This document shows, in pieces, positions 8,555 to 18,014 of a stretch of 64,000 nucleotides of DNA. The position numbers were made by a program, and so were the translations under genes. The notes beneath the pieces were generated by a model. The model was not told the DNA's origin, searched no databases, and was given only the letters and a program-made list of their open reading frames with translations. The stretch is from Micromonospora violae (GTDB taxonomy: Bacteria; Actinomycetota; Actinomycetes; Mycobacteriales; Micromonosporaceae), in contig NZ_SHKK01000001.1 of the NCBI RefSeq assembly GCF_004217135.1, positions 2,108,001-2,172,000 on the forward strand, given 5' to 3'. The stretch's first letter is position 1, and the number at the start of each line of letters is the position of its first letter.

Positions 8555-9547
8555 ATGGCAACCAGCACCACCGCGCCGGACGCCGACCGGCGCGAACCCC
8601 GGGCCGGGTCGCCGGCCCGGGGACCGGTCCGCCGGCCCCGCGGCCCGCGCCGCTCGCTCCTGCCGTATCTGCTGCTCGCCCCGGCCGTCGTGCTGGAACT
8701 CGCCGTCCACGTGGTCCCGATGGCCGTCGGGGTCTGGATGAGCCTGCTGGAGCTGACCCAGTTCCACATCCGCGACTGGTCCACCGCGCCCTTCGTCGGG
8801 TTCGAGAACTACCGGGCGACGCTCGACCTGAACAGCGCCGCCGGCAAGGAGCTGCTGCACTCGTTCTGGGTCACCCTCGCCTACAGCCTGCTCTCGGTCG
8901 GCTTCGCCTGGCTGCTCGGCATCTCCGCCGCGGTCGTCCTGCAACGGCCGTTTCGGGGACGGGCGCTCCTGCGGGCGCTGTTCCTCACCCCGTACGCGCT
9001 GCCGGTCTACGCCGCCGTGATCACGTGGAGCTTCCTGCTGCAACGCGACACCGGCCTGGTCAACCACGTCCTCGTCGACCAGCTCGGGTTGCTCAACGAC
9101 CGGCCGTTCTGGCTGATCGGCGACAACAGTTTCGCCTCGCTGCTGGTGGTGTCGGTCTGGCGCAACTGGCCGTTCGCGTTCCTCTGCCTGATGGCCGGGC
9201 TGCAGAACGTGCCCGGTGAGCTGTACGAGGCCGCCGCGATCGACGGCGCCGGGTTCTGGCGCCGGCTGCGCTCGGTCACCCTGCCGATGCTGCGGCCGGT
9301 CAACCTGGTGCTGCTGCTGGTGCTGTTCCTGTGGACGTTCAACGACTTCAACACCCCGTTCGTGCTGTTCGGCGGCTCGGCACCGGAGCAGGCCGACCTC
9401 ATCTCCATCCACATCTACCGCAGCTCCTTCAAGACCTGGGACTTCGGCTCCGGGTCGGCGATGTCGGTGGCGCTGCTGCTGTTCCTGCTGGTCGTCTCGG
9501 CCGGGTATCTGCTGATCACCAACCGTCGGAGGGACGACCATGCGTGA
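8555..9547 (+). CDS. Sugar ABC transporter permease (MalF type)
   Basis: 330-aa inner-membrane subunit with about six membrane helices. The first is near residues 28-48, and the EAA loop near residue 225 reads YEAAAIDGAGFWRRLRSVTLP, the ATPase contact conserved in binding-protein-dependent sugar permeases. The start ATG has GAGAGGA upstream. It overlaps the next permease gene by 8 bases, showing translational coupling. A Pro/Arg-rich N-terminal tail of about 30 residues precedes the first helix, as is common in actinobacterial MalF homologues. Confidence 0.92.
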   Translation: MATSTTAPDADRREPRAGSPARGPVRRPRGPRRSLLPYLLLAPAVVLELAVHVVPMAVGVWMSLLELTQFHIRDWSTAPFVGFENYRATLDLNSAAGKELLHSFWVTLAYSLLSVGFAWLLGISAAVVLQRPFRGRALLRALFLTPYALPVYAAVITWSFLLQRDTGLVNHVLVDQLGLLNDRPFWLIGDNSFASLLVVSVWRNWPFAFLCLMAGLQNVPGELYEAAAIDGAGFWRRLRSVTLPMLRPVNLVLLLVLFLWTFNDFNTPFVLFGGSAPEQADLISIHIYRSSFKTWDFGSGSAMSVALLLFLLVVSAGYLLITNRRRDDHA

Positions 9548-10379
9548 GACCGCCGGTGAGCGGTGGGGCCGGCGCATCGTGCTGACCCTGCTCGCCCTCT
9601 TCGTCGTCATCCCGCTGTACGTGATGGTCACCTCGGCGGCAAAGCCGTTGCAGGACGTGCAGAACGGCTTCACCTGGTGGCCCAGCCGACCCACCCTGCA
9701 ACCGTTCGTCGACATGTGGAGCACCGTGCCGCTGGCCCGGTACCTGGTGAACAGTCTGGTGGTGTCGAGCATCGCGGCGGTCTGCTCGGTGGCGGTGGCC
9801 ATCTTCGCCGCGTTCGCGGTGAGCCGGTACCGGTTCCGCGGCCGGGGTGTCTTCTCGGTGACGGTGCTGTCCACCCAGATGTTCCCCGGCATCCTGTTCC
9901 TGCTGCCGCTGTTCCTCATCTACGTCAACCTGGGTAACGCCACCGGCATCGAGTTGTACGCCAGCCGTACCGGCCTGGTCATCACGTACCTGACCTTCTC
10001 GCTGCCGTTCTCGATCTGGATGCTGGTCGGCTACTTCGACTCGATCCCCCGGGGTCTGGACGAGGCGGCGCAGGTCGACGGTGCCGGTCCGCTGCGCACC
10101 CTGTTCCAGGTGATCCTGCCGGCCGCCGTCCCCGGCGTCGTCGCGGTCACCGTGTACGCGTTCATGACCGCCTGGGGTGAGGTGCTCTTCGCGTCGGTGA
10201 TGACCGACGAGGGCAGCCGCACCCTGGCCGTCGGCCTGCAGGGCTACTCCACCCAGTTCAACGTCTACTGGAACCAGATCATGGCCGCCTCGCTGGTGGT
10301 CAGCATCCCGGTCGTGGTCGGGTTCCTGGCCCTGCAGCGGTACTTCGTCGCCGGCCTCACCGCCGGCGCGGTCAAGTGA
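9540..10379 (+). CDS. Sugar ABC transporter permease (MalG type)
   Basis: 279-aa partner permease with six predicted helices. The first is near residues 12-35, and the EAA motif near residue 175 reads [22 protein letters not shown]. It forms the heterodimeric channel with the preceding MalF-type subunit. No ATPase gene is present in the operon. In many actinobacteria a shared ATPase (MsiK) elsewhere on the chromosome energises such importers, and that is probably so here. Its stop codon overlaps the possible upstream start of the next gene. Confidence 0.92.
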   Translation: MRETAGERWGRRIVLTLLALFVVIPLYVMVTSAAKPLQDVQNGFTWWPSRPTLQPFVDMWSTVPLARYLVNSLVVSSIAAVCSVAVAIFAAFAVSRYRFRGRGVFSVTVLSTQMFPGILFLLPLFLIYVNLGNATGIELYASRTGLVITYLTFSLPFSIWMLVGYFDSIPRGLDEAAQVDGAGPLRTLFQVILPAAVPGVVAVTVYAFMTAWGEVLFASVMTDEGSRTLAVGLQGYSTQFNVYWNQIMAASLVVSIPVVVGFLALQRYFVAGLTAGAVK

Positions 10380-10408
10380 GTCAGTCAACCCCAGAGGAGA
10401 TCCGTCCC

Positions 10409-11785
10409 GTGCCCGACCTGTCCAAGCTGCCACCCGACTTCCTCTGGGGTGTCGCCACCGCGGCGTACCAGATCGAGGGGGCCGTCGACGTCGACGGCCG
10501 GGCGCCGTCCATCTGGGACACCTTCTCGGCGACCCCGGGCAACGTCGACAACGGCGACACCGGCGCGGTGGCGTGCGACCACTATCACCGGTGGCCGGAG
10601 GACCTGGCGCTGCTGCGCCGACTCGGGGTGGACGCGTACCGCTTCTCGGTGGCCTGGCCGCGGGTCATGCCCGACGGCGTCGGGCGGGTCAACGGGGCCG
10701 GGTTGGACTTCTACGATCGGCTCGTCGACACGCTGCTCGCCGATGGGATCCGGCCGTTCGTCACGCTCTACCACTGGGATCTGCCGCAGGTGCTGCAGGA
10801 CCGGGGCGGGTGGCCGCAGCGCGCCACCGCCGAGGCGTTCGCCGACTACGCGGCGGTGGTCGCCGCCCGCCTCGGTGACCGGGTCGCCGACTGGAACACC
10901 GTCAACGAGCCGCTCTGCGTGTCCTGGATCGGGCACCTGGAGGGGCGGATGGCCCCCGGGGAGCGGGATCTCACCCGCGCGGTGCACACCTCGCACCACG
11001 TGCTGCTCGGGCACGGCCTGGCCACCCAGGCGATCCGCGCCAACGCCGCCCGGCCGGCCTCGGTGGGTCTGGTGCTCAACCTCAGCCCGATCGAGGCGGC
11101 GACCGACCGACCCGAGGACGTCGCGGCGGCCCGCCGGGCGGACGGGCACGTCAATCGGTGGTGGCTGGACCCGATCCACGGGCGCGGCTACCCCGCCGAC
11201 ATGATCGCCACGTACGGGGTCGAGCCGCCGGTACGCGGCGACGACCTGACGGTGATCGCCACGCCGACGGACTTCCTCGGGGTGAACTACTACTTCCGTC
11301 AGCTGGTGGTCGACGACCCGATGGGCGTCGCGCCGTACGCCCGGCAGGTGCCGGTGCCGGGCTCGGTGGAGACCGCGATGGGCTGGGAGATGTACCCGGC
11401 GGGGCTGGAGCGGCTGCTCGTCGACGTGCACGAGGAGTACCGGCCGGGCCGGATCATCGTCACCGAGAGCGGCTCGGCGTGGCCGGACGAGGTCACCCCG
11501 GACGGCACGGTGGAGGACAAGGAGCGCACCGACCACCTGGAGCAGCACCTGGCCGCCTGCGCGTCGGCGGTTGCCCGGGGTGTTCCGCTGGACGGCTACT
11601 TCGTCTGGTCGCTGCTGGACAACTTCGAGTGGGCGTACGGCTACGACAAGCGCTTCGGGTTGGTGCACGTCGACTACGCCACCCAGCGCCGGACGGTGAA
11701 GGCGAGCGGTCTGCGCTACGCCGAGCTGATCCGCGCCCACCAGCGTCTCGCCCGCACCACCGGCACGGCGACGCCGGTGGCCTGA
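10409..11785 (+). CDS. GH1 beta-glucosidase
   Basis: Intracellular family 1 glycoside hydrolase (458 aa from the chosen start). The family signature [15 protein letters not shown] is at the N-terminus, the acid/base Glu in TVNEPL near residue 170 and the nucleophile Glu in VTESG near residue 360, with [23 protein letters not shown] at the C-terminus. It should cleave the imported beta-glucoside to glucose. I prefer GTG 10409 because AGAGGAGA lies 8 bases before it and the family signature follows at once. A GTG at 10376, overlapping the permease stop, would add 11 residues. It is the last gene of the operon, followed by a terminator. Confidence 0.92.
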   Translation: MPDLSKLPPDFLWGVATAAYQIEGAVDVDGRAPSIWDTFSATPGNVDNGDTGAVACDHYHRWPEDLALLRRLGVDAYRFSVAWPRVMPDGVGRVNGAGLDFYDRLVDTLLADGIRPFVTLYHWDLPQVLQDRGGWPQRATAEAFADYAAVVAARLGDRVADWNTVNEPLCVSWIGHLEGRMAPGERDLTRAVHTSHHVLLGHGLATQAIRANAARPASVGLVLNLSPIEAATDRPEDVAAARRADGHVNRWWLDPIHGRGYPADMIATYGVEPPVRGDDLTVIATPTDFLGVNYYFRQLVVDDPMGVAPYARQVPVPGSVETAMGWEMYPAGLERLLVDVHEEYRPGRIIVTESGSAWPDEVTPDGTVEDKERTDHLEQHLAACASAVARGVPLDGYFVWSLLDNFEWAYGYDKRFGLVHVDYATQRRTVKASGLRYAELIRAHQRLARTTGTATPVA

Positions 11786-11802
11786 ACGGGGGCGGTGCGA
11801 GT

Positions 11803-11831
11803 GGCCGCCCGGGTGTCGACCCCGGGCGGCC
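11803..11831 (+). terminator. Terminator hairpin after the beta-glucosidase
   Basis: A perfect 11-bp GC-rich stem (GGCCGCCCGGG at 11803-11813, inverted at 11821-11831) with a 7-base loop lies 18 bases after the stop codon and closes the sugar operon. Confidence 0.75.
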
Positions 11832-11893
11832 GTTCATCTACCGATCGGCCGAAACCGCCGCCGGCTGCGTTGTCCAGTGGCTAGCCTGCGGCA

Positions 11894-12562
11894 ATGTCCG
11901 CAGCACCCGACGAGGTCGAGCAGCCCGGTCCCCGGGGGCGGGTCTCCCCGACCGACCGGATGACGGCCTTCAGCGACGGTGTCTTCGCCATCGTCATCAC
12001 GCTGCTGGTCATCGAGCTGCGGGTGCCGGAATACCACGAGGGCGAGCTGCTCAGCGGCCTGCTCGGTGAGGGCGCCTCCTACCTGGCCTTCGTGGTGTCG
12101 TTCGTCTACATCGGGGTGCTCTGGCTCAACCACCACGCGCTGTTGCGGCTGATCCGTGGCACCACTCTCGCGTTGAGCTGGATCAACCTCGCCGTGCTGT
12201 TCGGCGCGGTGATCATTCCCTTCCCCACGGCGGTGCTGGCGTCGGCGTTCACCCACGGCGACACCGACGACCAACGCGCTGCCGTCGCCCTGTACGCCCT
12301 GGCCGCGGCCCTGATGTCGGCCCCCTGGCTGGTGTTCTTCGGCTACCTGCACCGGCACCCGGCGCTGCTGGACCGTCGGGTCACCCCCGCGTACGTGCGG
12401 ACGCAGCGGCTGCGGCCGATCACCGGCCTGATCCTGTACGGGCTCAGCGGTCTGCTCGGCTGGTTCGTCAGTCCGGTGCTGGGCCTGATCGGCGTCATCG
12501 TCATGATCGCCTATCACGCGGTCACCAGCGAAGGGCTGCCCCGCTGGCTCACCCGTCGCTGA
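11894..12562 (+). CDS. TMEM175 family (DUF1211) potassium channel-like protein
   Basis: 222-aa integral membrane protein with six predicted helices. The hallmark RMTAFSDGVFAIVITLLVIEL on helix 1 contains the FSDGVFAI signature of TMEM175/DUF1211, and LNHHALLRLI and WINLAVLFGAVIIPFPTAVL follow. Bacterial members form tetrameric K+-permeable leak channels. The ATG lies 6 bases after TAGCCT (11882-11887), a -10-like hexamer, so the mRNA is probably leaderless. It is transcribed alone and converges on the nucleotidyltransferase gene. I see no sign of ligand control. Confidence 0.9.
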   Translation: MSAAPDEVEQPGPRGRVSPTDRMTAFSDGVFAIVITLLVIELRVPEYHEGELLSGLLGEGASYLAFVVSFVYIGVLWLNHHALLRLIRGTTLALSWINLAVLFGAVIIPFPTAVLASAFTHGDTDDQRAAVALYALAAALMSAPWLVFFGYLHRHPALLDRRVTPAYVRTQRLRPITGLILYGLSGLLGWFVSPVLGLIGVIVMIAYHAVTSEGLPRWLTRR

Positions 12563-12612
12563 CCGGCCGACGCGGTTCCCGGTGTCAGGCCGGCCCCGGT
12601 GCCGGCCGCCGC

Positions 12613-12664
12613 GTCAGTCGGCGCAGGTCGGCCGGGGTGTCAGTCGGAGCAGGTCGGCCGGGGT
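12613..12664. repeat. 26-bp tandem duplication at the end of the nucleotidyltransferase gene
   Basis: Two 26-base copies, 12613-12638 and 12639-12664, differ at one base. They overlap the stop codon of the minus-strand gene. Because 26 is not a multiple of 3, the second copy is read in a new frame and supplies the last seven or so residues (PRPTCAD). Confidence 0.85.
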
Positions 12665-13201
12665 GTCCACGTCGACCGGGGAGCCGACGTCGTCGCAGGG
12701 CACCTCGACCACCAGGTCCGGTCGGTCGCGCAGCAGGTCGCGGGCGCCCCGGTCGCCGACGGCGTACCCGTTCAGCAGCGGCCAGGTCGGCCGGCTCAGC
12801 AGGATCGGGTGCCCGCGCCGGCCGGCGTAGGTGGCGACCGCGACGACCGCACCGTCGGCGTACGCCGCGCGTACCCGGCGCACCGCGACCGGGCTGAGCA
12901 GCGGCTGGTCGACGAGGACCACGACGGCGGCCGGTACGGCGACCGGCAGTGAGGCCAGGCCCCACAGCAGCGACGAGCCCAGCCCGTCGGCCCAGCGGTC
13001 GTGCCGGACCGACACCGCGCCGGGCAGGTCGGGCACCTGGTCCGCGCCCGCGCCGAGCACCACGTGCACGGGTGCGCAGCCGCCGTCGCCGAGCAGCCGG
13101 ACCGCGCGCCGTACCAACGGCTCACCGTCCAGCTCGACCAGCGCCTTCGGCCGGCCGTAGCGGCGTCCCGCGCCGGCGGCCAGCAGCAGCCCGGCGGTCA
13201 C
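12614..13201 (-). CDS. MocA-like molybdopterin cytidylyltransferase
   Basis: 195-aa MobA/MocA-type nucleotidyltransferase that would attach CMP (or GMP) to molybdenum cofactor. The N-terminal LLLAAGAGRRYGRPKAL is the nucleotide-binding motif. DRWADGLGSSLLWGL and VVVLVDQPLLSPVAVRR follow, as in MocA. It is divergent from a PaoABC-type molybdenum hydroxylase operon, whose cytosine-dinucleotide cofactor it probably makes. I chose GTG 13201 because AGGGGAGG is 7 bases upstream; the GTG at 13210 would be too close to it. The C-terminus has been rewritten by a 26-bp tandem duplication. Confidence 0.85.
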   Translation of the reverse strand: MTAGLLLAAGAGRRYGRPKALVELDGEPLVRRAVRLLGDGGCAPVHVVLGAGADQVPDLPGAVSVRHDRWADGLGSSLLWGLASLPVAVPAAVVVLVDQPLLSPVAVRRVRAAYADGAVVAVATYAGRRGHPILLSRPTWPLLNGYAVGDRGARDLLRDRPDLVVEVPCDDVGSPVDVDTPADLLRLTPRPTCAD

Positions 13202-13261
13202 CGTCGTCACCTCCCCTAGCGAGGGCTTTGCGTTATTCGCCCTGAGATATACCGACAAAGC

Positions 13262-13267
13262 TAGTCT
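13262..13267 (+). promoter_or_regulatory. -10 element of the aldehyde oxidase operon (leaderless start)
   Basis: TAGTCT lies exactly 6 bases before the GTG start at 13274, the spacing expected when transcription begins on the start codon. No ribosome-binding site is visible. Confidence 0.5.
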
Positions 13268-13273
13268 GGGCCG

Positions 13274-13861
13274 GTGCAGGGCGGACCGGAGAACGCGACG
13301 ACGACCGACGAGCGCCACTCGTCCCGGGTGACGATCGAGGTCAACGGCGCGTCCCGCGAAGTCACCCTGGACAACCGCACCACCCTGCTCGACACCCTCC
13401 GCGAACACCTCGACCTCACCGGGGCGAAGAAGGGCTGCGACCACGGCCAGTGCGGCTCCTGCACGGTGCTGCTGGACGGCCGCCGGGTCAAGAGCTGCCT
13501 GATCTTCGCGGTCACCGTGGACGGCCGCTCCGTGGTGACCGTCGAAGGGCTGGCCGGGCCGGACGGCCTGTCCCCGTTGCAGGCCGCCTTCGTCGCGCAC
13601 GACGCGTTCCAGTGCGGCTACTGCACCCCCGGGCAGCTCTGCTCCGCCCGCGGCATGCTCGACGAGGTCTCCCGGGGTTGGCCCAGCGCGGTCACCGAGG
13701 ACCTGAACACGCGCGTCGAACTGACCGACGCGGAAATCCGCGAGCGGATGGCCGGCAACCTGTGCCGCTGCGCGGCGTACCCGCACATCGTCGCGGCCGT
13801 GCGGGAGACGGCGGGTGCGCGCGAGCCGGCGGCCCGCGCGATGAGGGCGGCGTCGTCGTGA
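13274..13861 (+). CDS. paoA: Aldehyde oxidoreductase [2Fe-2S] subunit (PaoA-like)
   Basis: 195-aa iron-sulfur subunit of a molybdenum hydroxylase. The plant-type [2Fe-2S] ligands are in CDHGQCGSCTVLLDG and a following RRVKSC; the second cluster is in QCGYCTPGQ and NLCRCAAYP. It passes electrons from the molybdenum centre to FAD. Unlike E. coli PaoA there is no Tat signal peptide (N-terminus begins MQGGPENATTTDERHSS), so the complex is probably cytoplasmic. It is first of three genes that overlap by 4 bases each. The symbol follows the PaoABC-type features of the next subunit. Confidence 0.88.
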   Translation: MQGGPENATTTDERHSSRVTIEVNGASREVTLDNRTTLLDTLREHLDLTGAKKGCDHGQCGSCTVLLDGRRVKSCLIFAVTVDGRSVVTVEGLAGPDGLSPLQAAFVAHDAFQCGYCTPGQLCSARGMLDEVSRGWPSAVTEDLNTRVELTDAEIRERMAGNLCRCAAYPHIVAAVRETAGAREPAARAMRAASS

Positions 13862-14841
13862 GGGCGTTCCGTTACCACCGGCCCGCCGACGTGGCCGAGG
13901 CGGTCGCCGTGCTGGCCGCCGAACCGCAGGGCGCCTACCTGGGCGGCGGAACCAACCTGGTGGACCTCATGAAGCTCGGGGTGCAGCGCCCCGACGTGCT
14001 GGTGGACGTGACCCGGCTGCCGCTCGACACCGTCGAGGAGGTGCCCGACGGTGGGCTGCGCATCGGCGCGACCGTCCGCAACAGCGACCTCGCCGCCCAC
14101 CCGGTGGTGCGCCGTGACTACCCGGTGCTGGCCCGCGCCCTGCTCGCCGCCGCGTCCGGACAGCTGCGCAACATGGCCACCACCGGCGGCAACCTGTTGC
14201 AGCGCACCCGCTGCGTCTATTTCCAGGACACCGGGAAGGCGTGCAACAAACGGGAACCGGGCAGCGGTTGCGCGGCCCTGCACGGCCAGAACCGCGACCT
14301 GGCGGTGCTGGACTGGTCCGAGCAGTGCGTGGCCACCCACCCGTCCGACCTGGCCGTCGCGTTGACCGCGCTCGGCACGGTGGTGGAGGTGCACGGAGCC
14401 GACGGCCCCCGCGACATCCCGATCGCCGAGCTGTACCGCTCCCCCGGCGCCCACCCGGAACGGGAGACCACCCTGACCCGGGGCACGCTGATCACCGCCG
14501 TCCGGCTACCGCCGCTGCCGGCCGCGCGCCGCTCGACGTACCTCAAGGTGCGCGACCGGGCCTCGTTCGCCTTCGCCGCCGGCTCGGTGGCCGCCGTCCT
14601 GGACCTCGACGGGGACGTGGTCCGCGACGTGCGCCTGGCGTACGGGGCGGTGGCCCACCGGCCGTGGCGGGCCTACCGGGCCGAGGAGGAGCTGCGCGGC
14701 CGTCCGTTCAGCCCGGAGTTGGCGGCCCGGGCCGCCGACGCGGAGCTGGCGCAGGCGCGCCCGCTGCGGCACAACGGCTTCAAGCTGCCACTGACCCGGG
14801 CCATCACCGTGCGGGCGCTCACCGAACTGGCGTCGTCGTGA
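13858..14841 (+). CDS. paoB: Aldehyde oxidoreductase FAD subunit with extra 4Fe-4S motif (PaoB-like)
   Basis: 327-aa FAD-binding subunit of the CoxM type. AYLGGGTNLVDLMKLG is the first FAD loop and ATTGGNLLQRTRC the second. After this comes a Cys-rich insert: RCVYFQDTGKACNKREPG, then SGCAALHG. This arrangement is the extra [4Fe-4S] site described for PaoB (YagS), so the enzyme is PaoABC-like rather than a CO or xanthine dehydrogenase. The start GTG overlaps the previous stop codon, and the stop overlaps the next start. Confidence 0.88.
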   Translation: MRAFRYHRPADVAEAVAVLAAEPQGAYLGGGTNLVDLMKLGVQRPDVLVDVTRLPLDTVEEVPDGGLRIGATVRNSDLAAHPVVRRDYPVLARALLAAASGQLRNMATTGGNLLQRTRCVYFQDTGKACNKREPGSGCAALHGQNRDLAVLDWSEQCVATHPSDLAVALTALGTVVEVHGADGPRDIPIAELYRSPGAHPERETTLTRGTLITAVRLPPLPAARRSTYLKVRDRASFAFAAGSVAAVLDLDGDVVRDVRLAYGAVAHRPWRAYRAEEELRGRPFSPELAARAADAELAQARPLRHNGFKLPLTRAITVRALTELASS

Positions 14842-16928
14842 GCACCGGGGCGGTTGGACGGGCGTACCCCCGGTTGGAAGGCCCCGCCAAGGTCACCGGC
14901 GCGGCCCGGTACGCGGTGGAGTACCCGGTGGACGGGGTCAGCTACGGCTGGGCGGTGCCGTCGGCGGTGGTGCGGGGCCGGATCACCCGGATCGACACGA
15001 CGCAGGCGTTGGCGTCGCCCGGCGTGCTGGCCGTGCTGCACCACGGCAACGCGCCCCGGATCGCGCCCGGCCCACCGTCGGAGCTGCGGCTGTTGCAGGA
15101 ACCGACGGTGCACTACCGGGGGCAGTTCGTCGCCGTGGTGGTGGCCACCACGCTGGAGGCGGCCCGCGAGGGCGCCCGGCTGGTCCGGATCGACTACGAC
15201 ACCGGCCCACACAGCACCGTTCTCACCGACGACCACCCCGGCCTGTACGCGCCGGAGCACGTCAACCCCAGCTACCCGACGGACACCGCCGAGGGTGACT
15301 TCGACGCCGGGTACGCGGCCGCCCCGGTGCGGGTGGACGCCACGTACCGGACGCCGGCTTACCACAACAACCCGATGGAGCCGCACGCCACGACCGCGCA
15401 GTGGCACGACGGACGGCTGGTGGTGCACGACTCCAACCAGGGCGCGTCCTCGGTACAGGCCACCCTCGCGGAGCTGTTCGCGCTGCCGCCGGAGTCGGTC
15501 CGGGTGGTCGCCGAGCACGTCGGCGGTGGCTTCGGCAGCAAGGGGTACGCCAAGGCCGCCGTGGTGCTGGCCGCCCTCGCCGCCCGACACGTGGACCGCC
15601 CGGTCAAGCTGGCGCTGACCCGCCAGCAACTGTTCGGGCCGATCGGTTACCGCACCCCCACCATCCAGCGGGTCCGCCTCGCCGCCGACACCGACGGCCG
15701 GCTCACCGCCATCTGCCACGACGCGATCAGCCAGACCTCGACCATCCAGGAGTTCGCCGAACAGACCGCCGTCTACACCCGCAGCATGTACGCCGCGCCG
15801 CACCGTCGCACCACGCACCGGCTGGTCCGCCTCGACGTGCCCACGCCGTTCTGGATGCGCGCCCCCGGCGAGTGCCCCGGCGCGTACGCCCTGGAGTCCG
15901 CGCTGGACGAGTTGGCCGTCGCCGTCGGCATCGACCCGGTGGAGTTGCGCATCCGCAACGACACCGCTGTCGACCCCGAGCAGGGACGCCCCTTCACCAG
16001 CCGCAACCTGGTGGCCTGCCTGCGCGAGGGCGCCCAACGGTTCGGCTGGGCGGGGCGTGATCCGGCACCCCGGTCCCGGCGCGACGGGCGCTGGCTGATC
16101 GGGACGGGGGTGGCCGGGTCGAGTTATCCGGCCCGGTCCCGGCCGTCGGCGGCGACGGCCACCGCCCGGCCCGACGGGAGTTTCCTGGTGCGGGTCAACG
16201 CCACCGACATCGGCACCGGGGCGCGGACGGCGATGTGGCAGGTGGCCGCCGACGCCCTCGGGGTGCCGCCGGAGCGGGTGGAGATCCGCATCGGCGACAG
16301 TGCCCTGCCGACCGCGCCGGTGGCCGGGGGCTCGATGGGCACCTCCAGTTGGAGCTGGGCGGTGATACGGGCCGCTCAGGCGCTACGCGAGAAGCTGCGC
16401 GACGGCACGCCGCCGACCAGCGAGGTGACCGCCGCGGCGGACACCACCGAGGAGGTGGGCGGGCAGCCGGCGCTGCCCCGGTACGCGTACGGGGCGCAGT
16501 TCGTCGAGGTGCGGGTGGACGCGGACACCGGCGAGGTGCGGCTGAACCGGATGCTCGGGGTGTTCGCGGCGGGGCGGGTGGTGAACCCGACGACGGCGCG
16601 CAGTCAGCTCATCGGCGGCATGACGATGGGGCTGTCGATGGCGCTGCACGAGGAGGGCCTGCTCGACGAGCGGTACGGCGACTGGGTCAACCACGACCTG
16701 GCCACGTACCACATCACCGGCTGCGCGGACGTGGAGTCGATCGAGGCGTACTGGCTGGACGAGCGCGACGACGAGCTGAACCCGGCCGGGGTGAAGGGCA
16801 TCGGTGAGGTCGGCATCGTCGGCACGGCGGCGGCGGTCGCCAACGCGGTGCACCACGCGACCGGCGTACGGATCCGGGAGTTGCCGATCCGGCTGGACAA
16901 GCTCATCGGAGTATCGGGTCTGGCTTAA
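14838..16928 (+). CDS. paoC: Aldehyde oxidoreductase molybdenum-binding subunit (PaoC-like)
   Basis: 696-aa catalytic subunit. RLEGPAKVTGAARYAVEY opens the domain, GGGFGSKGYAKAAVV binds the cofactor, and GECPGAYALE and GSMGTSSWSWAV follow. The C-terminal GVKGIGEVGIVGTAAAVANA holds the catalytic Glu position of the xanthine oxidase family. The length is close to E. coli PaoC. The expected activity is oxidation of aldehydes, perhaps aromatic, to acids using molybdopterin cytosine dinucleotide. The actual substrate is unknown. Start GTG 14838 overlaps the FAD subunit stop. Confidence 0.88.
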   Translation: MSTGAVGRAYPRLEGPAKVTGAARYAVEYPVDGVSYGWAVPSAVVRGRITRIDTTQALASPGVLAVLHHGNAPRIAPGPPSELRLLQEPTVHYRGQFVAVVVATTLEAAREGARLVRIDYDTGPHSTVLTDDHPGLYAPEHVNPSYPTDTAEGDFDAGYAAAPVRVDATYRTPAYHNNPMEPHATTAQWHDGRLVVHDSNQGASSVQATLAELFALPPESVRVVAEHVGGGFGSKGYAKAAVVLAALAARHVDRPVKLALTRQQLFGPIGYRTPTIQRVRLAADTDGRLTAICHDAISQTSTIQEFAEQTAVYTRSMYAAPHRRTTHRLVRLDVPTPFWMRAPGECPGAYALESALDELAVAVGIDPVELRIRNDTAVDPEQGRPFTSRNLVACLREGAQRFGWAGRDPAPRSRRDGRWLIGTGVAGSSYPARSRPSAATATARPDGSFLVRVNATDIGTGARTAMWQVAADALGVPPERVEIRIGDSALPTAPVAGGSMGTSSWSWAVIRAAQALREKLRDGTPPTSEVTAAADTTEEVGGQPALPRYAYGAQFVEVRVDADTGEVRLNRMLGVFAAGRVVNPTTARSQLIGGMTMGLSMALHEEGLLDERYGDWVNHDLATYHITGCADVESIEAYWLDERDDELNPAGVKGIGEVGIVGTAAAVANAVHHATGVRIRELPIRLDKLIGVSGLA

Positions 16929-16955
16929 ATAAGCCACGGGTGATACAACTGTCGC

Positions 16956-17327
16956 GTGCACGCCTTCGACGTGCTGGGCGATCCGGTCCGGCGCCGCATC
17001 CTGGAGCTGCTCGCCGGGGGCGAGCAGACCGCCGGCGCGGTCAGCGCGGTCATCCGCGAGGAGTTCGGCATCTCCCAGCCCGCCGTGTCCCAGCACCTCA
17101 AGGTGTTACGCGACAACGGCTTCGCCACCGTGCGGCCGGAGGGCGCCCGGCGGCTCTACGCGGTCGACCCACGGCCGCTGCGCGAGGTCGACGGCTGGCT
17201 GGAGCACTTCCGCCGGTTCTGGACCCCACCCCTGGCGGCACTCGCCACCGAGCTGGCCCGGGGTCGACGTGAGCGTCGACTGCGCGGACAAGCCGACCCA
17301 TCCGACGAGAGGAACCCTGATGTTTGA
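16956..17327 (+). CDS. ArsR family repressor
   Basis: 123-aa winged helix-turn-helix regulator. FDVLGDPVRRRILELL opens the domain, and the recognition helix is FGISQPAVSQHLKVLRDNGF near residues 40-60. The metal-binding ELCVCD motif of true metalloregulators is absent. It overlaps the following SRPBCC gene by 7 bases, the well-known ArsR/SRPBCC pair organisation. The GTG start lies 6 bases after TACAAC, so a leaderless transcript is likely. It probably autoregulates this two-gene operon. Confidence 0.88.
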   Translation: MHAFDVLGDPVRRRILELLAGGEQTAGAVSAVIREEFGISQPAVSQHLKVLRDNGFATVRPEGARRLYAVDPRPLREVDGWLEHFRRFWTPPLAALATELARGRRERRLRGQADPSDERNPDV

Positions 17328-17961
17328 CGCCACCGAGCAGATCAACGCCGTCCAACGCGCGGTCGGCAGCCGCACCCTGGAGGCCGGCGAGGCGCGGGTG
17401 ACCACGATCAGCCAGACCTACCAGGCGACGGTCGAGGACCTGTGGGACGCCTGCACCAGCGCCGAGCGGATCCCGCGCTGGTTCCTGCCGATCTCCGGTG
17501 ACCTGCGGCTGGGCGGCACGTACCAACTTCAGGGCAACGCCCACGGCACCATCGAGAGCTGCGAGCCGCCGCACCGCTTCACCGCCACCTGGGAGATGGG
17601 CGGCGAGGTGAGCTGGATCGAGGTGAGCGTCACCCCGGTTGACGGCGAGCGGGCCCGCCTGGACCTGGATCACATCGCGCACGTCGACCAGGACCGGTGG
17701 GCCCAGTTCGGGCCGGGCGCGGTCGGTGTCGGCTGGGACCTGGGCCTGCTCGGTCTCGCCTCGCACCTGGCCGCCGACGGCAGCGGGATCACCCCGGAGC
17801 AGGGCGCCGAGTGGACCGCCTCCGAGCAGGGACGACGGGCCATGGAGCTGAGCAGCCAACTGTGGTGCGAGGCGAGCATCGCCGCCGGCACCGACGCCGA
17901 CGAGGCGAAGGCCGCCGCCGAACGCACCACCGCCTTCTACACCGGCGCCCCGGAGCTCTGA
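17321..17961 (+). CDS. SRPBCC (Aha1-like) domain protein
   Basis: 213-aa protein with the START/Bet v1-like lipid- or ligand-binding fold. Key elements are ISQTYQATVEDLWDACTSAERIPRWF, the LGGTYQLQGNAHGTI strand and CEPPHRFTATWEMGGE. The start is ATG 17321 behind GAGAGGAA, inside the end of the ArsR gene. Pairs of this type are common in actinobacteria, and the ligand is usually unknown. The C-terminal 60 residues are helical and extend beyond a minimal Aha1 domain. Confidence 0.85.
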
Positions 17962-18014
17962 GCGCGGGCGGCGGCGCGGCAGGTTCCGGGGTCGTCGGAG
18001 TAGCGTGCTGCGAC

